This document shows positions 9,391 through 23,170 of a stretch of DNA of 64,000 bases, one piece after another. Within the stretch, counting starts at the first letter, position 1, and the number at the start of each line of letters is the position of its first letter. This stretch comes from Halieaceae bacterium (lineage in GTDB: Bacteria; Pseudomonadota; Gammaproteobacteria; Pseudomonadales; Halieaceae). The translations under genes and the position numbers were made by a program. The notes beneath the pieces were generated by a model. That model was given only the letters and a program-made list of their open reading frames with translations. It had not been told where the DNA came from and searched no databases. The stretch spans positions 22,651-86,650 of the forward strand of contig CACOYM010000011.1 in assembly GCA_902631395.1 (NCBI GenBank), written 5' to 3'.

Positions 9391-11363
9391 TTCCAGAGTT
9401 AGGGCACATCGCACTCATCATCGCTTTCTGTCTGGCGATTGCACTCACGTTTCTCCCAATGTGGGGTGCCGCCAGGCGCAATGTATCGGCCATGAACGTC
9501 GCGCCGACGCTGGCGGTGAGCGTGACACTGTTTGTCGCTATTGCATTTTCCCTGCTGACGACCAGCTTTTTGCGTGACGATTTTTCGGTGGCGGTTGTTG
9601 CTGCCAATAGCAATAGCCTGCTTCCCCCGATTTTCAAGTTTTCTGCTGTCTGGGGGAACCACGAGGGCTCCCTGCTGCTTTGGGTGCTTATTTTGTCAGG
9701 CTGGATGAGCGCGGTCGCGTTTTTTAGCCGCGGGTTACCGCTTATCATGGTGGCCCGAGTGCTTAGCGTAATGGGATTTGTCGCCGTTGGTTTTCTTGCC
9801 TTTTCGCTTCTCACTTCTAACCCCTTCGAGCGACTGCTGCCGAGCACTCCCCTCGATGGGAACGACCTCAATCCGCTGCTGCAGGACCCGGGGTTAATCA
9901 TTCACCCTCCGTTACTCTACATGGGGTACGTGGGACTCTCTGTACCGTTCGCTTTCGCCATCGCAGCTCTGCTTGGCGGCCGCCTTGATGCCTCATGGGC
10001 ACGGTGGTCCCGGCCGTGGACGAATGTCGCGTGGGGGTTCTTGTCTTTAGGCATCATGCTTGGCAGCTGGTGGGCATATTACGAATTGGGTTGGGGCGGG
10101 TGGTGGTTTTGGGATCCAGTTGAGAATGCCTCATTCATGCCCTGGCTCATGGGCACTGCACTGGTGCATAGTCTGGCTGTCACGGAGAAGCGCGGCGTAT
10201 TTCGCTCCTGGACCGTGCTGTTGGCGATTTTCGCTTTTTCTTTATCACTCTTGGGTACCTTCCTTGTTCGCTCTGGCGTGCTCACTAGCGTCCATGCCTT
10301 TGCAGCGGATCCAGAGCGTGGGCTGTTCATTTTGATCTTTCTTGCCCTAGTGGTGGGCGGCTCCCTCCTGCTTTATGCGATGCGCGCGCCCTCGGTGGCC
10401 AGCAGGGTGTTTTACACAGCGATCTCGCGTGAGTCATTGCTGATGGTAAACAATCTGGCGTTTACTGTGGCGACAATCGTTGTTTTGTTGGGTACTTTGT
10501 TTCCTCTCGTCATGGATGCGTTCTCGCTTGGCAAATACTCTGTCGGGCCGCCTTACTTCAATGCAGTGTTTGTGCCATTGATGGCTCTGGTAATGCCGTT
10601 CATGACTGTAGGGCCGCTGTCGCGATGGCGCGAAGACACAGTCGGTCGGTGGCTGCACGAGCTGATGGTTCCTGGCCTAGCTGTTGTCCTACTAGCGGCC
10701 CTTCTCGGCATCTTTGGTGATAGAGACTTTAACGTTTGGATTGCGTTAGCGGTGTTGCTCTCGGGTTGGGTTTCGCTCGGTGTGTTGCGGGATTTCTGGC
10801 GCCGGGTCGCGTCAGGTGACGGGCGAATGCGTTGGCATCGTGTAAGCCCGAGCTTTCTCGGCATGACCGCAGCACACCTTGGTTTCGCAGTGGTCGTGCT
10901 AGGAGCAGTCGTCGTCACTCAGCTCAACGAGGAGCGCGATCTCCGCATGGCGGTGGGCGACGTTGAGGAGTTGGGCGGCTATCGTTTTGAGTTGTTAGAG
11001 ATCGGTCAAAGTCAGGGGCCTAATTATGCGGCGGACTTTGCAGTTTTTGAGGTCACTGACGCAGGTCAGCGCATTGCCCTGCTGGCGCCGGAGAAGCGCC
11101 GGTATTTCGCTAGCGGTCAGGTTATGACAGAGGCGGCGATTGATGCTAGCTTCTGGCGGGATGTATATATTGCTCTAGGCGAACCGATTGGCGACGATGC
11201 TTGGGCCGTCCGTTTGCAATACAAGCCTATGGTTCGGTGGTTGTGGTTGGGGGGCCTGATGATTGGTTTGGGGTCGCTGATAACGGTTTTTGATCGCCGT
11301 TACCGCACGCAGTCCGCGCGCAGCGAGTCATCTGCCGTCGGAGCAGTCGGCTTTGCAGGCTAG
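9387..11363 (+). CDS. ccmF: Cytochrome c heme lyase subunit CcmF
   Basis: A 658-aa polytopic protein of the heme-handling superfamily, full length. The WWD signature reads WGGWWFWDPVENASFMPWL near residue 240; WGNHEGSLLLWV and the histidines flanking the WWD region (HPPLLYMGY and VHSLAVTEKRG) are present. The C-terminal part has a long periplasmic domain before a last helix. CcmF with CcmH/I attaches heme to CXXCH motifs. It starts inside the last codons of ccmE and ends inside ccmG. Confidence 0.96.
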   Translation: MIPELGHIALIIAFCLAIALTFLPMWGAARRNVSAMNVAPTLAVSVTLFVAIAFSLLTTSFLRDDFSVAVVAANSNSLLPPIFKFSAVWGNHEGSLLLWVLILSGWMSAVAFFSRGLPLIMVARVLSVMGFVAVGFLAFSLLTSNPFERLLPSTPLDGNDLNPLLQDPGLIIHPPLLYMGYVGLSVPFAFAIAALLGGRLDASWARWSRPWTNVAWGFLSLGIMLGSWWAYYELGWGGWWFWDPVENASFMPWLMGTALVHSLAVTEKRGVFRSWTVLLAIFAFSLSLLGTFLVRSGVLTSVHAFAADPERGLFILIFLALVVGGSLLLYAMRAPSVASRVFYTAISRESLLMVNNLAFTVATIVVLLGTLFPLVMDAFSLGKYSVGPPYFNAVFVPLMALVMPFMTVGPLSRWREDTVGRWLHELMVPGLAVVLLAALLGIFGDRDFNVWIALAVLLSGWVSLGVLRDFWRRVASGDGRMRWHRVSPSFLGMTAAHLGFAVVVLGAVVVTQLNEERDLRMAVGDVEELGGYRFELLEIGQSQGPNYAADFAVFEVTDAGQRIALLAPEKRRYFASGQVMTEAAIDASFWRDVYIALGEPIGDDAWAVRLQYKPMVRWLWLGGLMIGLGSLITVFDRRYRTQSARSESSAVGAVGFAG

Positions 11364-11907
11364 GCGCTTTACCCCTCTGCTGGCTTTCGGTCTGCTCACA
11401 GGCTTGCTTTACAAGGGGCTGTCTATCGATCCGACAGCGCTGCCAGCCGCAAGGCTGGGACAGCCCTTTCCGCCCTTTACCCAAAGGGAGTTGATCAGCG
11501 GCGCCGAGTTGACCGAGCAGGCGTTGCTGCCGGGTCCCGCACTCGTGAACGTATGGGCGACATGGTGCTATTCGTGCCGGGTTGAGCATCCCTTTTTGCT
11601 GCAGCTGGCAGAGCGCGGGGTACCGATTTTCGGTTTAAATTACAAAGATGACTCCTCAAAGGCGCTCGACTGGTTGGCCCAGCTGGGCGATCCGTATCGC
11701 CTGAATATTTTCGACGCGGATGGTTTGGTGGGTCTGGATCTGGGTGTTTACGGCGCTCCCGAAACTTACGTCATAGATGAAAAAGGGCAGATCGTTCACC
11801 GTCATGTAGGCGTGCTTGATGCGAGGGTTTTTGCTCGGGATTTTCAACGTTGGTTTCCGACGGGTTTGACGACGAATAGGCTCTCTCTGGGCGGGGAGGA
11901 GCGATGA
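11353..11907 (+). CDS. ccmG: Thiol:disulfide interchange protein CcmG (DsbE)
   Basis: A thioredoxin-like membrane-anchored protein that keeps apocytochrome cysteines reduced. With the TTG start at 11353 (GGAG about 10 nt upstream) it is 184 aa, with one N-terminal helix directly at the start as in known DsbE proteins. An alternative TTG at 11290 would add 21 residues lying within the ccmF end. The active site is WCYSC (Cys72, Cys75); the DsbE-type cis-Pro region GAPETYVID is present. The Tyr-Ser dipeptide is less usual than the Pro-containing active site. It overlaps ccmH by 4 bp. Confidence 0.92.
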   Translation: MQARRFTPLLAFGLLTGLLYKGLSIDPTALPAARLGQPFPPFTQRELISGAELTEQALLPGPALVNVWATWCYSCRVEHPFLLQLAERGVPIFGLNYKDDSSKALDWLAQLGDPYRLNIFDADGLVGLDLGVYGAPETYVIDEKGQIVHRHVGVLDARVFARDFQRWFPTGLTTNRLSLGGEER

Positions 11908-12383
11908 ACGTGGGTCGCATTATTTCGTTTCTGATATTGCTCGCGCTCCTGCCCGCTGCAGCGTGGGCTGTGATCGAAACCTACAGGTTTTCCTCTCCTG
12001 AGTTAGAGGCGCGGTATCACAGCTTAAGCCAGGAGTTACGTTGCCCCAAGTGTCAGAATCAGAACATCGCAGACTCCAATGCACCGATCGCGCGTGATCT
12101 TCGCGTAGTCTTGCATGAGCAGCTGGAAGCGGGAGCCACTGACGAAGATATTCTGGCCTTTATGGTTGCGCGCTACGGTGAGTTCGTTCGTTATCGGCCG
12201 GGAGTAGACCGCAACACAGCACTGCTATGGGCCTCACCCGCGCTGCTGCTATTGGCGGGCGCGTTCGGTCTGGTCTGGCACTTCAAGGTTCGGCAAGCAA
12301 GCGCGCCACATCCCCTCACCGCGAGAGAACGCGATGAACTCGAGCGGTTAATGGCTCACTCCAACAAGGAATCCAGCCATTGA
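11904..12383 (+). CDS. ccmH: Cytochrome c maturation protein CcmH
   Basis: A 159-aa protein with an N-terminal signal anchor (about residues 5-24), the redox motif LRCPKCQN (Cys47, Cys50) and a C-terminal transmembrane helix near residues 110-130. This is the short CcmH/CycL form, the partner of separate CcmI, rather than the fused E. coli CcmH. It takes part in apocytochrome reduction and heme ligation with CcmF. It overlaps ccmI by 4 bp. Confidence 0.95.
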   Translation: MNVGRIISFLILLALLPAAAWAVIETYRFSSPELEARYHSLSQELRCPKCQNQNIADSNAPIARDLRVVLHEQLEAGATDEDILAFMVARYGEFVRYRPGVDRNTALLWASPALLLLAGAFGLVWHFKVRQASAPHPLTARERDELERLMAHSNKESSH

Positions 12384-13579
12384 TGCCGACTTTTCTTCTG
12401 GGCGTCGTCTCTCTCGTTGTGCTGGCGGTCGCCATGGTGTCAGTACTGCCCCGCGTGTGGCATCGTAGCGATCTCACTGAGACAAATAGCGATTGGTTGA
12501 CGCTTAGACAGCGAGAGCTCAAAGGTGACTCGGAGTCTCTCAGGGAGGAGGCGGCGCTGCGTGTGATGGAGGAGGGTGACGTGCCGCCGGATTCCCTCGA
12601 TGCTGCCACACCGCGATACGTTTGGTGGGTTCAGTGCCTGGGCGCAACCTTTTTAATTGGAGGGACTGGCTGGCTGTACTTGGCGTTGGGTGCCTGGGAG
12701 GACGTCGAGATCGCGGAGCAATTGGCTCGTCTCGACACTGCCCAACCCGCTGACGTTATAGCACTGATAGATCGCATTGAGGATCGCGCCGAGGTGCGTC
12801 AAGCCAACACGGATTACGCACTGTTGCTTGCTGAATACCACCTGTCGGGCAATGAGCCTGCCGCTGCAGCGCGCTACTTTGACCGATTGATCGCGGCTGG
12901 CGCAAATGCGCCCGAGATCCTCGGCAAAGCGGCACAGGCGGAGTTTTTGGCCGCGGATCGCGCGTTAAGTACACAAGCTCGATTCAGAGCAGAGCAGGCC
13001 TTGGCCAGGGATCCCACTCAGTCCGCGGCGCTTGCTACTCTTGGGATGGCGGCCTTTGAAGAGGCCGATTATCGCGGGGCGACCACTTATTGGCAGCGGT
13101 TACGTGCGCTTGAGACTCCCGGCAGCCCCGGACATACTATGCTTGGTCAGGTGATTACGCGTGCAGAGCAGGAACTGGCAGCCGCGACTGGCCTGACATC
13201 TGCTCCGCAGGAAGCCGAGTTGCAGTCCCTGCAGCCAGCAGTAAAGGGAGCGATATCGGTACAGATTATGCTGCCGACCCACCTCACAGTGCCGGTCGAT
13301 GCCGTGATGTTTATACTCGCGCGGCCGGCGGGTGTGGAGGCCGGTATGCCGATCGCGGTCGTTCGGGAGCCGGTCGGTGGTTGGCCGACGACTGTCATGC
13401 TGTCTGACGCCACCTCTATGGCGGGTCAACGCCTATCGGATTTCACCTCGGTTTCGATAGAGGTGCAGATCTCGCTGACAGGGCAGCCCGGCAGGGCCAA
13501 TGCCTGGAGATGGGCCCGACTCGACGACGTGCTGGTCTTGGGCGATGAGCCCGTGAACATCCTTTTGGCAGGCGATTAG
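12380..13579 (+). CDS. ccmI: Cytochrome c biogenesis protein CcmI (TPR)
   Basis: A 399-aa protein with two N-terminal membrane segments (about residues 4-22 and 82-100) separated by a charged loop. TPR-like helices follow at about 130-260, and a C-terminal beta-rich domain (about 285-395) resembles the periplasmic apocytochrome-binding region of CcmI/CycH. It acts as the apocytochrome chaperone of the heme lyase complex. It is the last ccm gene; a 125-bp gap precedes smc. Confidence 0.92.
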   Translation: MMPTFLLGVVSLVVLAVAMVSVLPRVWHRSDLTETNSDWLTLRQRELKGDSESLREEAALRVMEEGDVPPDSLDAATPRYVWWVQCLGATFLIGGTGWLYLALGAWEDVEIAEQLARLDTAQPADVIALIDRIEDRAEVRQANTDYALLLAEYHLSGNEPAAAARYFDRLIAAGANAPEILGKAAQAEFLAADRALSTQARFRAEQALARDPTQSAALATLGMAAFEEADYRGATTYWQRLRALETPGSPGHTMLGQVITRAEQELAAATGLTSAPQEAELQSLQPAVKGAISVQIMLPTHLTVPVDAVMFILARPAGVEAGMPIAVVREPVGGWPTTVMLSDATSMAGQRLSDFTSVSIEVQISLTGQPGRANAWRWARLDDVLVLGDEPVNILLAGD

Positions 13580-13704
13580 GTGATATTATTCTCGACCAAA
13601 CATAGTGTTGTGTCTGAGAAGCGGATACACTAAATGTTGTGCTTTTAAGTGTACTGCGGCGATCCTTTTCTGGCGCGCGGTAAGTTGATAATCCGGGAAC
13701 TTTA

Positions 13705-16700
13705 ATGCGCCTGAAATCCATCAAACTGGCCGGCTTCAAATCCTTCATTGACCCTACTTTGGTGCAGTTTCCGGGCAACATGTGTGCGGTCGTGGGACCA
13801 AATGGCTGCGGCAAGTCCAACATTATCGATGCTGTGAGATGGGTAATGGGTGAGAGCTCCGCAAAAACGCTTCGCGGCGAGTCCATGACTGACGTGATCT
13901 TCAGTGGCACCATCAGCCGACAACCAGTCAGCCAAGCATCTATTGAACTGGTGTTCGATAATTCGCAGGATAAGGTTGTGGGTGAGTTCGCCGCTTACAG
14001 CGAGATCTCCGTGCGGCGCGTTGTGACGCGCGAGTCACAGTCGGAGTACTACCTTAATGGTGCAAAGTGCCGAAGGCGAGACATCACAGATCTGTTCTTA
14101 GGCACTGGTCTGGGCCCACGCAGCTACGCCATTATCGAGCAGGGTGTGGTGTCGCGCTTGATTGAATCAAAACCTGAGGAGCTGCGAGTCTTCGTTGAAG
14201 AGGCTGCGGGGATCTCCAAGTATAAGGAGCGACGGCGCGAGACGGAGAATCGGATACGCCGGACAACTGAAAACCTCGATCGCCTGACGGATCTGCGAGA
14301 TGAACTGCAGCGCAATTTGGCGCATCTGGATCGACAGGCGCGTTCTGCGGAAAAGTACGCAGAACTCAAGGAAGAAGAGCGCATTGCGCAAAGTGAGCTC
14401 TTCACTATTCATTGGCGTAATCTCAATGAGACGAGCGCTACTGTCTCCCGCGAGATAGGCGCTTTGGATGTTCAGCGAGAAGCTGTTAGAGCGGAGTCTA
14501 CCCGTATTTTCAGCGAGATCGAGGCACGGCGATCTGAGCAGTCCGTGGCCGCAGACGCACTGAATGGTGCGCAAGAAAAGTACTACTCGATCGGCGGTGA
14601 GGTGACTCGCGTTGAGCAAGCGCTGAAGTACGCGCAGGAACGTCGTGGCGAGTTGCGAAGACATCTTGATCAGACCAGAAACAACCTCGAACAGACTCGC
14701 GATCACCTCGATGTTGATAGGAAGAATCTCAACGAGTGGGAGAGAGAACTTGAGCAGTCTGCACCGTCTTTGATTGAGTTTAAATCTGTTGCTGAGGAGG
14801 CGGGGGAAGCGCTTGCAGCGGCAGAAGCTGCCGTCCAGACTTGGTCTCAGACTTGGGACTGCTTTAACGAGCGGGCGCGTGAGCCCAGTCAGTCCGCAGA
14901 GGTGCAGCAGAGCCGCATCACCTATCTCGAGCAGGTGCTGATAAAGTTGCAAGAGCGCTTGCAACACCAACGTGCCGAACTGGAGCCTCTCTCCGCCACA
15001 ATGGGCGGCAGTGGGGAATCACACTTAGACTTAAAAATCGAAGAATCTGATCGGAGGATCGCGGGGTTTGAAGCTGAGCTCGGCGATTTGAAGGAGAAGG
15101 TTGAGGTAGCTCACACGTCGCTAGAACAGTATCGACAGCAGCAAGACGATATTCGGGCGAGCATTCAGGAAATACGGGGATTGATGACCTCTTTGGTCGC
15201 GCTTCAGGAGGCCGCCTCTGATGAGCAGGAACGTGCCGCTCTGAATGCTTGGATAGAGAGCGAAGTTTTAAGCACAGATGGCACAGTTTACTCCGCGCTT
15301 GAAGTCGATCCCGGTTGGGAGGGCGCTGTTGAGCAAGTGCTAGGGGAGGCACTCTCCGCTCAAGTACTGACAGACAGGCAAATTGACGCGTTGCCGGGTA
15401 TCAATGCGTTACCGGCAGGGGCTTTCCTGTTGGATGATCAGGTCGATCCACCATCGAACACGGCGGATACGTTGGCGGCAAAAGCGCGCGGGCCTGCCCG
15501 CGTTCTGCACTGGCTGTCGGCGGTAAGGACCGCGTCAAATCTCAGTGACGCGCTGAAGATAATTGAGCAGTTATCAATAGGTGAATCCGTTGTAACCAAA
15601 AACGGGCATTGGCTCGCCAGGGGATGGCACCGAACACGCTCAGGAGCGGATGCGGCAGCAGGGACTATCGCGCGTCAAGCTCAGATTGAGTGCCTTACAG
15701 CAGAGCTAAACACTGCGCGTGAGCAAGCTTCAGACATTGAAAAGCGGATTGCAGATCTGCTCAAGGGTCGCGCGGAGCTCGAAAAACAGGTGTCGCAAGT
15801 CCAGCATGAGCAGCAGATGGCAGTTACCGAGCGGGCAGAGTGCGTGGCCGAGCAGCGCGCTGTGGCCACCAGACTTGAGCAGCAGCTTCAGAGTAGAAAT
15901 CGTCTGCAAGCGGAGATCAAAGAGGCTGAAAAGCAGTATGAAGAAGAGCAACAGCATCTCGCTGATGCTCGTGGCTCATTGTCTATTGCGCTTGAGCAGT
16001 TGGAGGCGGATCAGTTAGAACGCGACCGACTCCAGCAGGAGCGAGCTGCGCTCAGCGAGCACTTAACACAGCAGCGTCACGCGTCCCGGGAAGCCGCAGA
16101 TGCGCTGATGCGCAGCGAGCTTCAAAGCCAGAATTTGAGCACGCAGGTTGCGACTCTCCGCGAGGGTATCCTCCGGATGGAGACACAGTTGCGTGATTTA
16201 GAGTCGCGCGAAAGCGAATTGACTGGTTCACTTAGCACGGCTGCAGATCCTGACGCCGATAATGAGGCGCGCCTCTCGGAGCTTCTGGATCAGCGCATCG
16301 CAGCTGAGGGTGAGCTGAATGCCCAACGCGCTCGGTTTGGTGATATCGAAGCAAAACTTCGGCAATTGGAGCAGGCGCGGGTTGACCAGCAGGGAGTAGC
16401 AGATCGCCTTCAGGCCGATATCGAGCGCCTGCGGCTGCAGGAGGCTGAGACCGCGGTGCGGCTTGAAACTCTGGTTGAGGAGATCTCACGGCGCGGTGGG
16501 GTGCCACACGAAATTGCGGCAACGTTACCTGAGGAAGCAAGGGAAACCGATTGGCAGACCAAGGTAGAGAGGGCCGCCGCCAGGATTAACCGTCTGGGAC
16601 CGATTAACTTGGCGGCGATCGACGAGCACGCCAAGGCCTCAGAGCGAAAGCAGTACCTCGATGCGCAGAACGCCGACCTCGAAGCGGCGTTGGAGACGTT

Positions 16701-17208
16701 GCAAGCTGCTATCCGTAAAATTGATAAAGAAACTCGGCAGCGATTTAAAGACACCTTCGATCAAATTAATATCGGTTTTGCTCAGCTGTTCCCGCGCGTT
16801 TTCGGTGGTGGCACCGCTTGCTTAGAGATGACAGGCGACGACTTGCTCGATACCGGTGTGGCTATTTTCGCACGTCCGCCAGGCAAGAAAAACTCAACGA
16901 TTCACCTGCTCTCCGGTGGCGAAAAAGCGATGACTGCGATCGCGCTGGTGTTCTCCATTTTCCAACTTAATCCTGCGCCTTTTTGTATGTTGGACGAGGT
17001 GGATGCGCCGCTTGACGACGCTAACGTTGGACGTTATGCGCGTCTGGTTCGCGAAATGTCGGAAAAGGTGCAGTTCGTTTTTATCACGCATAACAAGATC
17101 ACAATGGAAGCGGCGGATCAGCTGATGGGGGTCACTATGTCAGAGCCGGGGGTGTCTCGGCTGGTGACGGTAGACGTGGAAGAGGCCGCTCAGTTAGCAG
17201 CCAGCTAG
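13705..17208 (+). CDS. smc: Chromosome segregation protein SMC
   Basis: An 1167-aa SMC ATPase, full length. Walker A GPNGCGKSN is at residues 31-38 in the N-terminal head. Long coiled-coil arms (about 170-500 and 670-1000) flank a hinge domain at about 515-650. The C-terminal head has the signature LLSGGEKAMTAIAL and Walker B MLDEVDAPLDDANVGRY. It condenses and segregates DNA with ScpA/ScpB, which are not in this window. The gene order smc-zipA-ligA matches Pseudomonas and relatives. Confidence 0.97.
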   Translation: MRLKSIKLAGFKSFIDPTLVQFPGNMCAVVGPNGCGKSNIIDAVRWVMGESSAKTLRGESMTDVIFSGTISRQPVSQASIELVFDNSQDKVVGEFAAYSEISVRRVVTRESQSEYYLNGAKCRRRDITDLFLGTGLGPRSYAIIEQGVVSRLIESKPEELRVFVEEAAGISKYKERRRETENRIRRTTENLDRLTDLRDELQRNLAHLDRQARSAEKYAELKEEERIAQSELFTIHWRNLNETSATVSREIGALDVQREAVRAESTRIFSEIEARRSEQSVAADALNGAQEKYYSIGGEVTRVEQALKYAQERRGELRRHLDQTRNNLEQTRDHLDVDRKNLNEWERELEQSAPSLIEFKSVAEEAGEALAAAEAAVQTWSQTWDCFNERAREPSQSAEVQQSRITYLEQVLIKLQERLQHQRAELEPLSATMGGSGESHLDLKIEESDRRIAGFEAELGDLKEKVEVAHTSLEQYRQQQDDIRASIQEIRGLMTSLVALQEAASDEQERAALNAWIESEVLSTDGTVYSALEVDPGWEGAVEQVLGEALSAQVLTDRQIDALPGINALPAGAFLLDDQVDPPSNTADTLAAKARGPARVLHWLSAVRTASNLSDALKIIEQLSIGESVVTKNGHWLARGWHRTRSGADAAAGTIARQAQIECLTAELNTAREQASDIEKRIADLLKGRAELEKQVSQVQHEQQMAVTERAECVAEQRAVATRLEQQLQSRNRLQAEIKEAEKQYEEEQQHLADARGSLSIALEQLEADQLERDRLQQERAALSEHLTQQRHASREAADALMRSELQSQNLSTQVATLREGILRMETQLRDLESRESELTGSLSTAADPDADNEARLSELLDQRIAAEGELNAQRARFGDIEAKLRQLEQARVDQQGVADRLQADIERLRLQEAETAVRLETLVEEISRRGGVPHEIAATLPEEARETDWQTKVERAAARINRLGPINLAAIDEHAKASERKQYLDAQNADLEAALETLQAAIRKIDKETRQRFKDTFDQINIGFAQLFPRVFGGGTACLEMTGDDLLDTGVAIFARPPGKKNSTIHLLSGGEKAMTAIALVFSIFQLNPAPFCMLDEVDAPLDDANVGRYARLVREMSEKVQFVFITHNKITMEAADQLMGVTMSEPGVSRLVTVDVEEAAQLAAS

Positions 17209-17218
17209 AGGCACCTTG

Positions 17219-20983
<3,765 letters not shown>

Positions 20984-21082
20984 ACCGACCAGTGCTGAGT
21001 GACACAGGTCTGTGGTGAAAAAATTCTAAATTTTGTGGTTCATTGACCGAAAGCCACAGCACGGTTAAAAAAGGGTGGAAAA

Positions 21083-21793
21083 GTGTCCGCGAAAAAAGTG
21101 CTCGTCGTTGAGGATGAATTCAGCATCCGCGAGATGCTGAGACTTGCTCTGGAGATGTCTGACTTTGAATGCGTGGAAGCGCAAGATATTCACGAGGCCT
21201 ATCGATTCATTACTGACGACGCGCCCGATATTGTATTGCTGGACTGGATGTTACCGGGTGGCAGCGGCATTGAGCTTTTGCGCCGACTTAAGAAAGAAGA
21301 GGCATTGCAGTCACTGCCGGTGATCATGCTTACAGCCAAAACCCAGGAAGACAACATAATTCAGGGGTTGGAGGTGGGTGCCGATGACTACATGACCAAA
21401 CCTTTCGTACCGAGAGAACTAATTGCAAGAATTAAGGCGCTGCTCCGTCGAACCTCGAGCGATCAAGAAGGCGATGCACTTAAGGTCGGTGATCTCGTGT
21501 TAGATATCGTTAGTCACCGGGTGCTACTTGAGAACAAGCCACTTGAAATGGGGCCGACAGAGTTCAGGTTACTGCACTTTTTCATGACCAACCCAGAGCG
21601 GGTGTACTCTCGTGCGCAATTACTTGATCGCGTATGGGGCGCAAATGTTTATGTAGAGGAGCGAACGGTAGACGTTCACATAAGACGTTTACGCAAGGCG
21701 TTACATGCAGCGAACGCAGCTTACGTAGATCTCATTCAAACTGTTCGGGGGACAGGGTACCGTTTTTCACCCAGAGACTTGTCGGTATCGTGA
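21083..21793 (+). CDS. phoB: Phosphate regulon response regulator PhoB
   Basis: A 236-aa OmpR-family regulator. The receiver domain (about residues 4-120) has the acidic pocket at Glu10/Asp11, the phospho-acceptor Asp54 in VLLDWMLPGG and Lys103 in MTKPF. The winged-helix DNA-binding domain follows (about 130-230), with EERTVDVHIRRLRKAL and the GTGYRF ending. GTG start, with GGTGGA upstream. Overlaps phoR by 4 bp. PhoB rather than another OmpR member is supported by the adjoining PhoR-type kinase; no clear Pho box was found upstream. Confidence 0.88.
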   Translation: MSAKKVLVVEDEFSIREMLRLALEMSDFECVEAQDIHEAYRFITDDAPDIVLLDWMLPGGSGIELLRRLKKEEALQSLPVIMLTAKTQEDNIIQGLEVGADDYMTKPFVPRELIARIKALLRRTSSDQEGDALKVGDLVLDIVSHRVLLENKPLEMGPTEFRLLHFFMTNPERVYSRAQLLDRVWGANVYVEERTVDVHIRRLRKALHAANAAYVDLIQTVRGTGYRFSPRDLSVS

Positions 21794-23094
21794 CCCCGCC
21801 AAGCTTTTTTATTCTCGAGTTTCGTCGTCTCGTTGTTGCCGTAGGTCTGGCCGGTGTCTACTGGTTGATAAAGGGAGACTGGAAACTCTCAATCGCATTG
21901 TGTGTTGCCTGCCTCGCCCTTTCATGGGGTTGGCAATTGGCAAGGCTTTATAGGTGGTTAGCCGAGCCCGACGACTTGCCTCCCATCGGTGGTTCGAGTA
22001 TTGGTAGCGTGCTGCACGATGTCTATGTGCTCCGGAGTCGCACGACCTCGGGGCCGGCCCCAACTCAGAGGCCTCAGCTTCACCTCAAGAAATCCCTCGC
22101 TTCAATGCGCGATGCGGCCCTGATTATAAACTCCGATCACCGGCTGGTCTGGTGCAACGACGCGGCGGAGTATCTTCTTGGTATTCGCTTTGAGGAAGAG
22201 GAGGGTAAAACGCTATCCGATGTGATCCCCGGTAAGCAGCTCAAACGTTACGTAAAAAGAGAGGTTTTCCAAAAGCCGCTTCGCATTAAGCCCGGGCCGG
22301 ACCCCGAATTCTGCGTCCAGCTTGAGTTTGCACACTTTGGCTCTGATGATCGACTGGTATTCGTTAAGGACGTTACAGAGCAGGACAAACTGGAGCGCAT
22401 GCGACGAGACTTTGTTGGAAATGTTTCCCACGAACTCAGGACACCGTTAACCGTCATCAAGGGTTATATAGAGACCTTGCAGTCTTTTATTGACGGATCT
22501 GATAGAACGCTTCAAAGATCCCTCTGGTCAATGGATACACAGGTGAATCGCATGGAACGCCTGATCGAAGATTTGCTGTGGCTCTCTCGTATAGAAAGCA
22601 TTGAAGGTGAGCGAAAAGATGACGAAATACACGTCGCTGACCTCTTGGTTGATGTCCGCGATAACTTGGCAGCAGCTTGGCCTGAACGCGAGATTCAGTT
22701 GGACATCAGTTCCAATCGTGGGATTTTGGGGAGTGCCCTCGAGCTGAGGAGCGCGATCAGCAATCTTGTAGTGAATGCGCTCAAATATAGTGATGGGGTT
22801 GTGAAAATTCGCTGGGCTAATACTAGTGTGGGGCCGTCGCTGTCAGTTGAGGATATCGGCCAGGGTATCGAGCCCAAACACATTCCTCGCTTGACCGAGC
22901 GGTTTTACCGCGTTGAAAAAAGCCGTAGTCAAAAAACTGGCGGCACGGGACTGGGGCTCGCTATTGTGAAACATGTAGCGGTCTCTCATGACGCAAAGCT
23001 TTTTGTAGATAGTGAAGTTGGGAAGGGCAGTGTGTTCAGGTTGGTTTTCCCAAATGATCGTAGTGTGGTAGCGCAGGAGTCTGCGGTCATCTGA
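21790..23094 (+). CDS. phoR: Phosphate regulon sensor histidine kinase PhoR
   Basis: A 434-aa sensor kinase. Two closely spaced hydrophobic segments lie at about residues 10-28 and 33-50, with essentially no periplasmic domain, as in PhoR. A PAS domain follows at about 100-195, then HisKA with His214 in VSHELRTPL and a HATPase domain with N (NLVVNALKY), G1 (VEDIGQGIE) and G2 (GGTGLGLAIV) boxes. The GTG start overlaps the phoB stop (GTGA). Together they form the phosphate-starvation two-component system; pst genes are not in the window. Confidence 0.9.
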   Translation: MTPPSFFILEFRRLVVAVGLAGVYWLIKGDWKLSIALCVACLALSWGWQLARLYRWLAEPDDLPPIGGSSIGSVLHDVYVLRSRTTSGPAPTQRPQLHLKKSLASMRDAALIINSDHRLVWCNDAAEYLLGIRFEEEEGKTLSDVIPGKQLKRYVKREVFQKPLRIKPGPDPEFCVQLEFAHFGSDDRLVFVKDVTEQDKLERMRRDFVGNVSHELRTPLTVIKGYIETLQSFIDGSDRTLQRSLWSMDTQVNRMERLIEDLLWLSRIESIEGERKDDEIHVADLLVDVRDNLAAAWPEREIQLDISSNRGILGSALELRSAISNLVVNALKYSDGVVKIRWANTSVGPSLSVEDIGQGIEPKHIPRLTERFYRVEKSRSQKTGGTGLGLAIVKHVAVSHDAKLFVDSEVGKGSVFRLVFPNDRSVVAQESAVI

Positions 23095-23170
23095 CGCTCC
23101 AGCACTTATCCATGCTCTGCGACCTGATATCATAGCCCTTAACTTACCTGTCTTTTTTTTGGATGGTTTG

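Noticed and set aside
9098-9901. 267-codon minus-strand frame
   Set aside because: Lies opposite ccmE and ccmF, which are certain from their motifs; the frame is low-complexity and has no domain.
14167-14970. 267-codon minus-strand frame
   Set aside because: Antisense to the first coiled-coil arm of smc; long antisense frames are expected there from repeated Glu/Leu codons.
20984-21082. Pho box before phoB
   Set aside because: The region was read for the CTGTCAT-type direct repeats; matches were too poor to claim.
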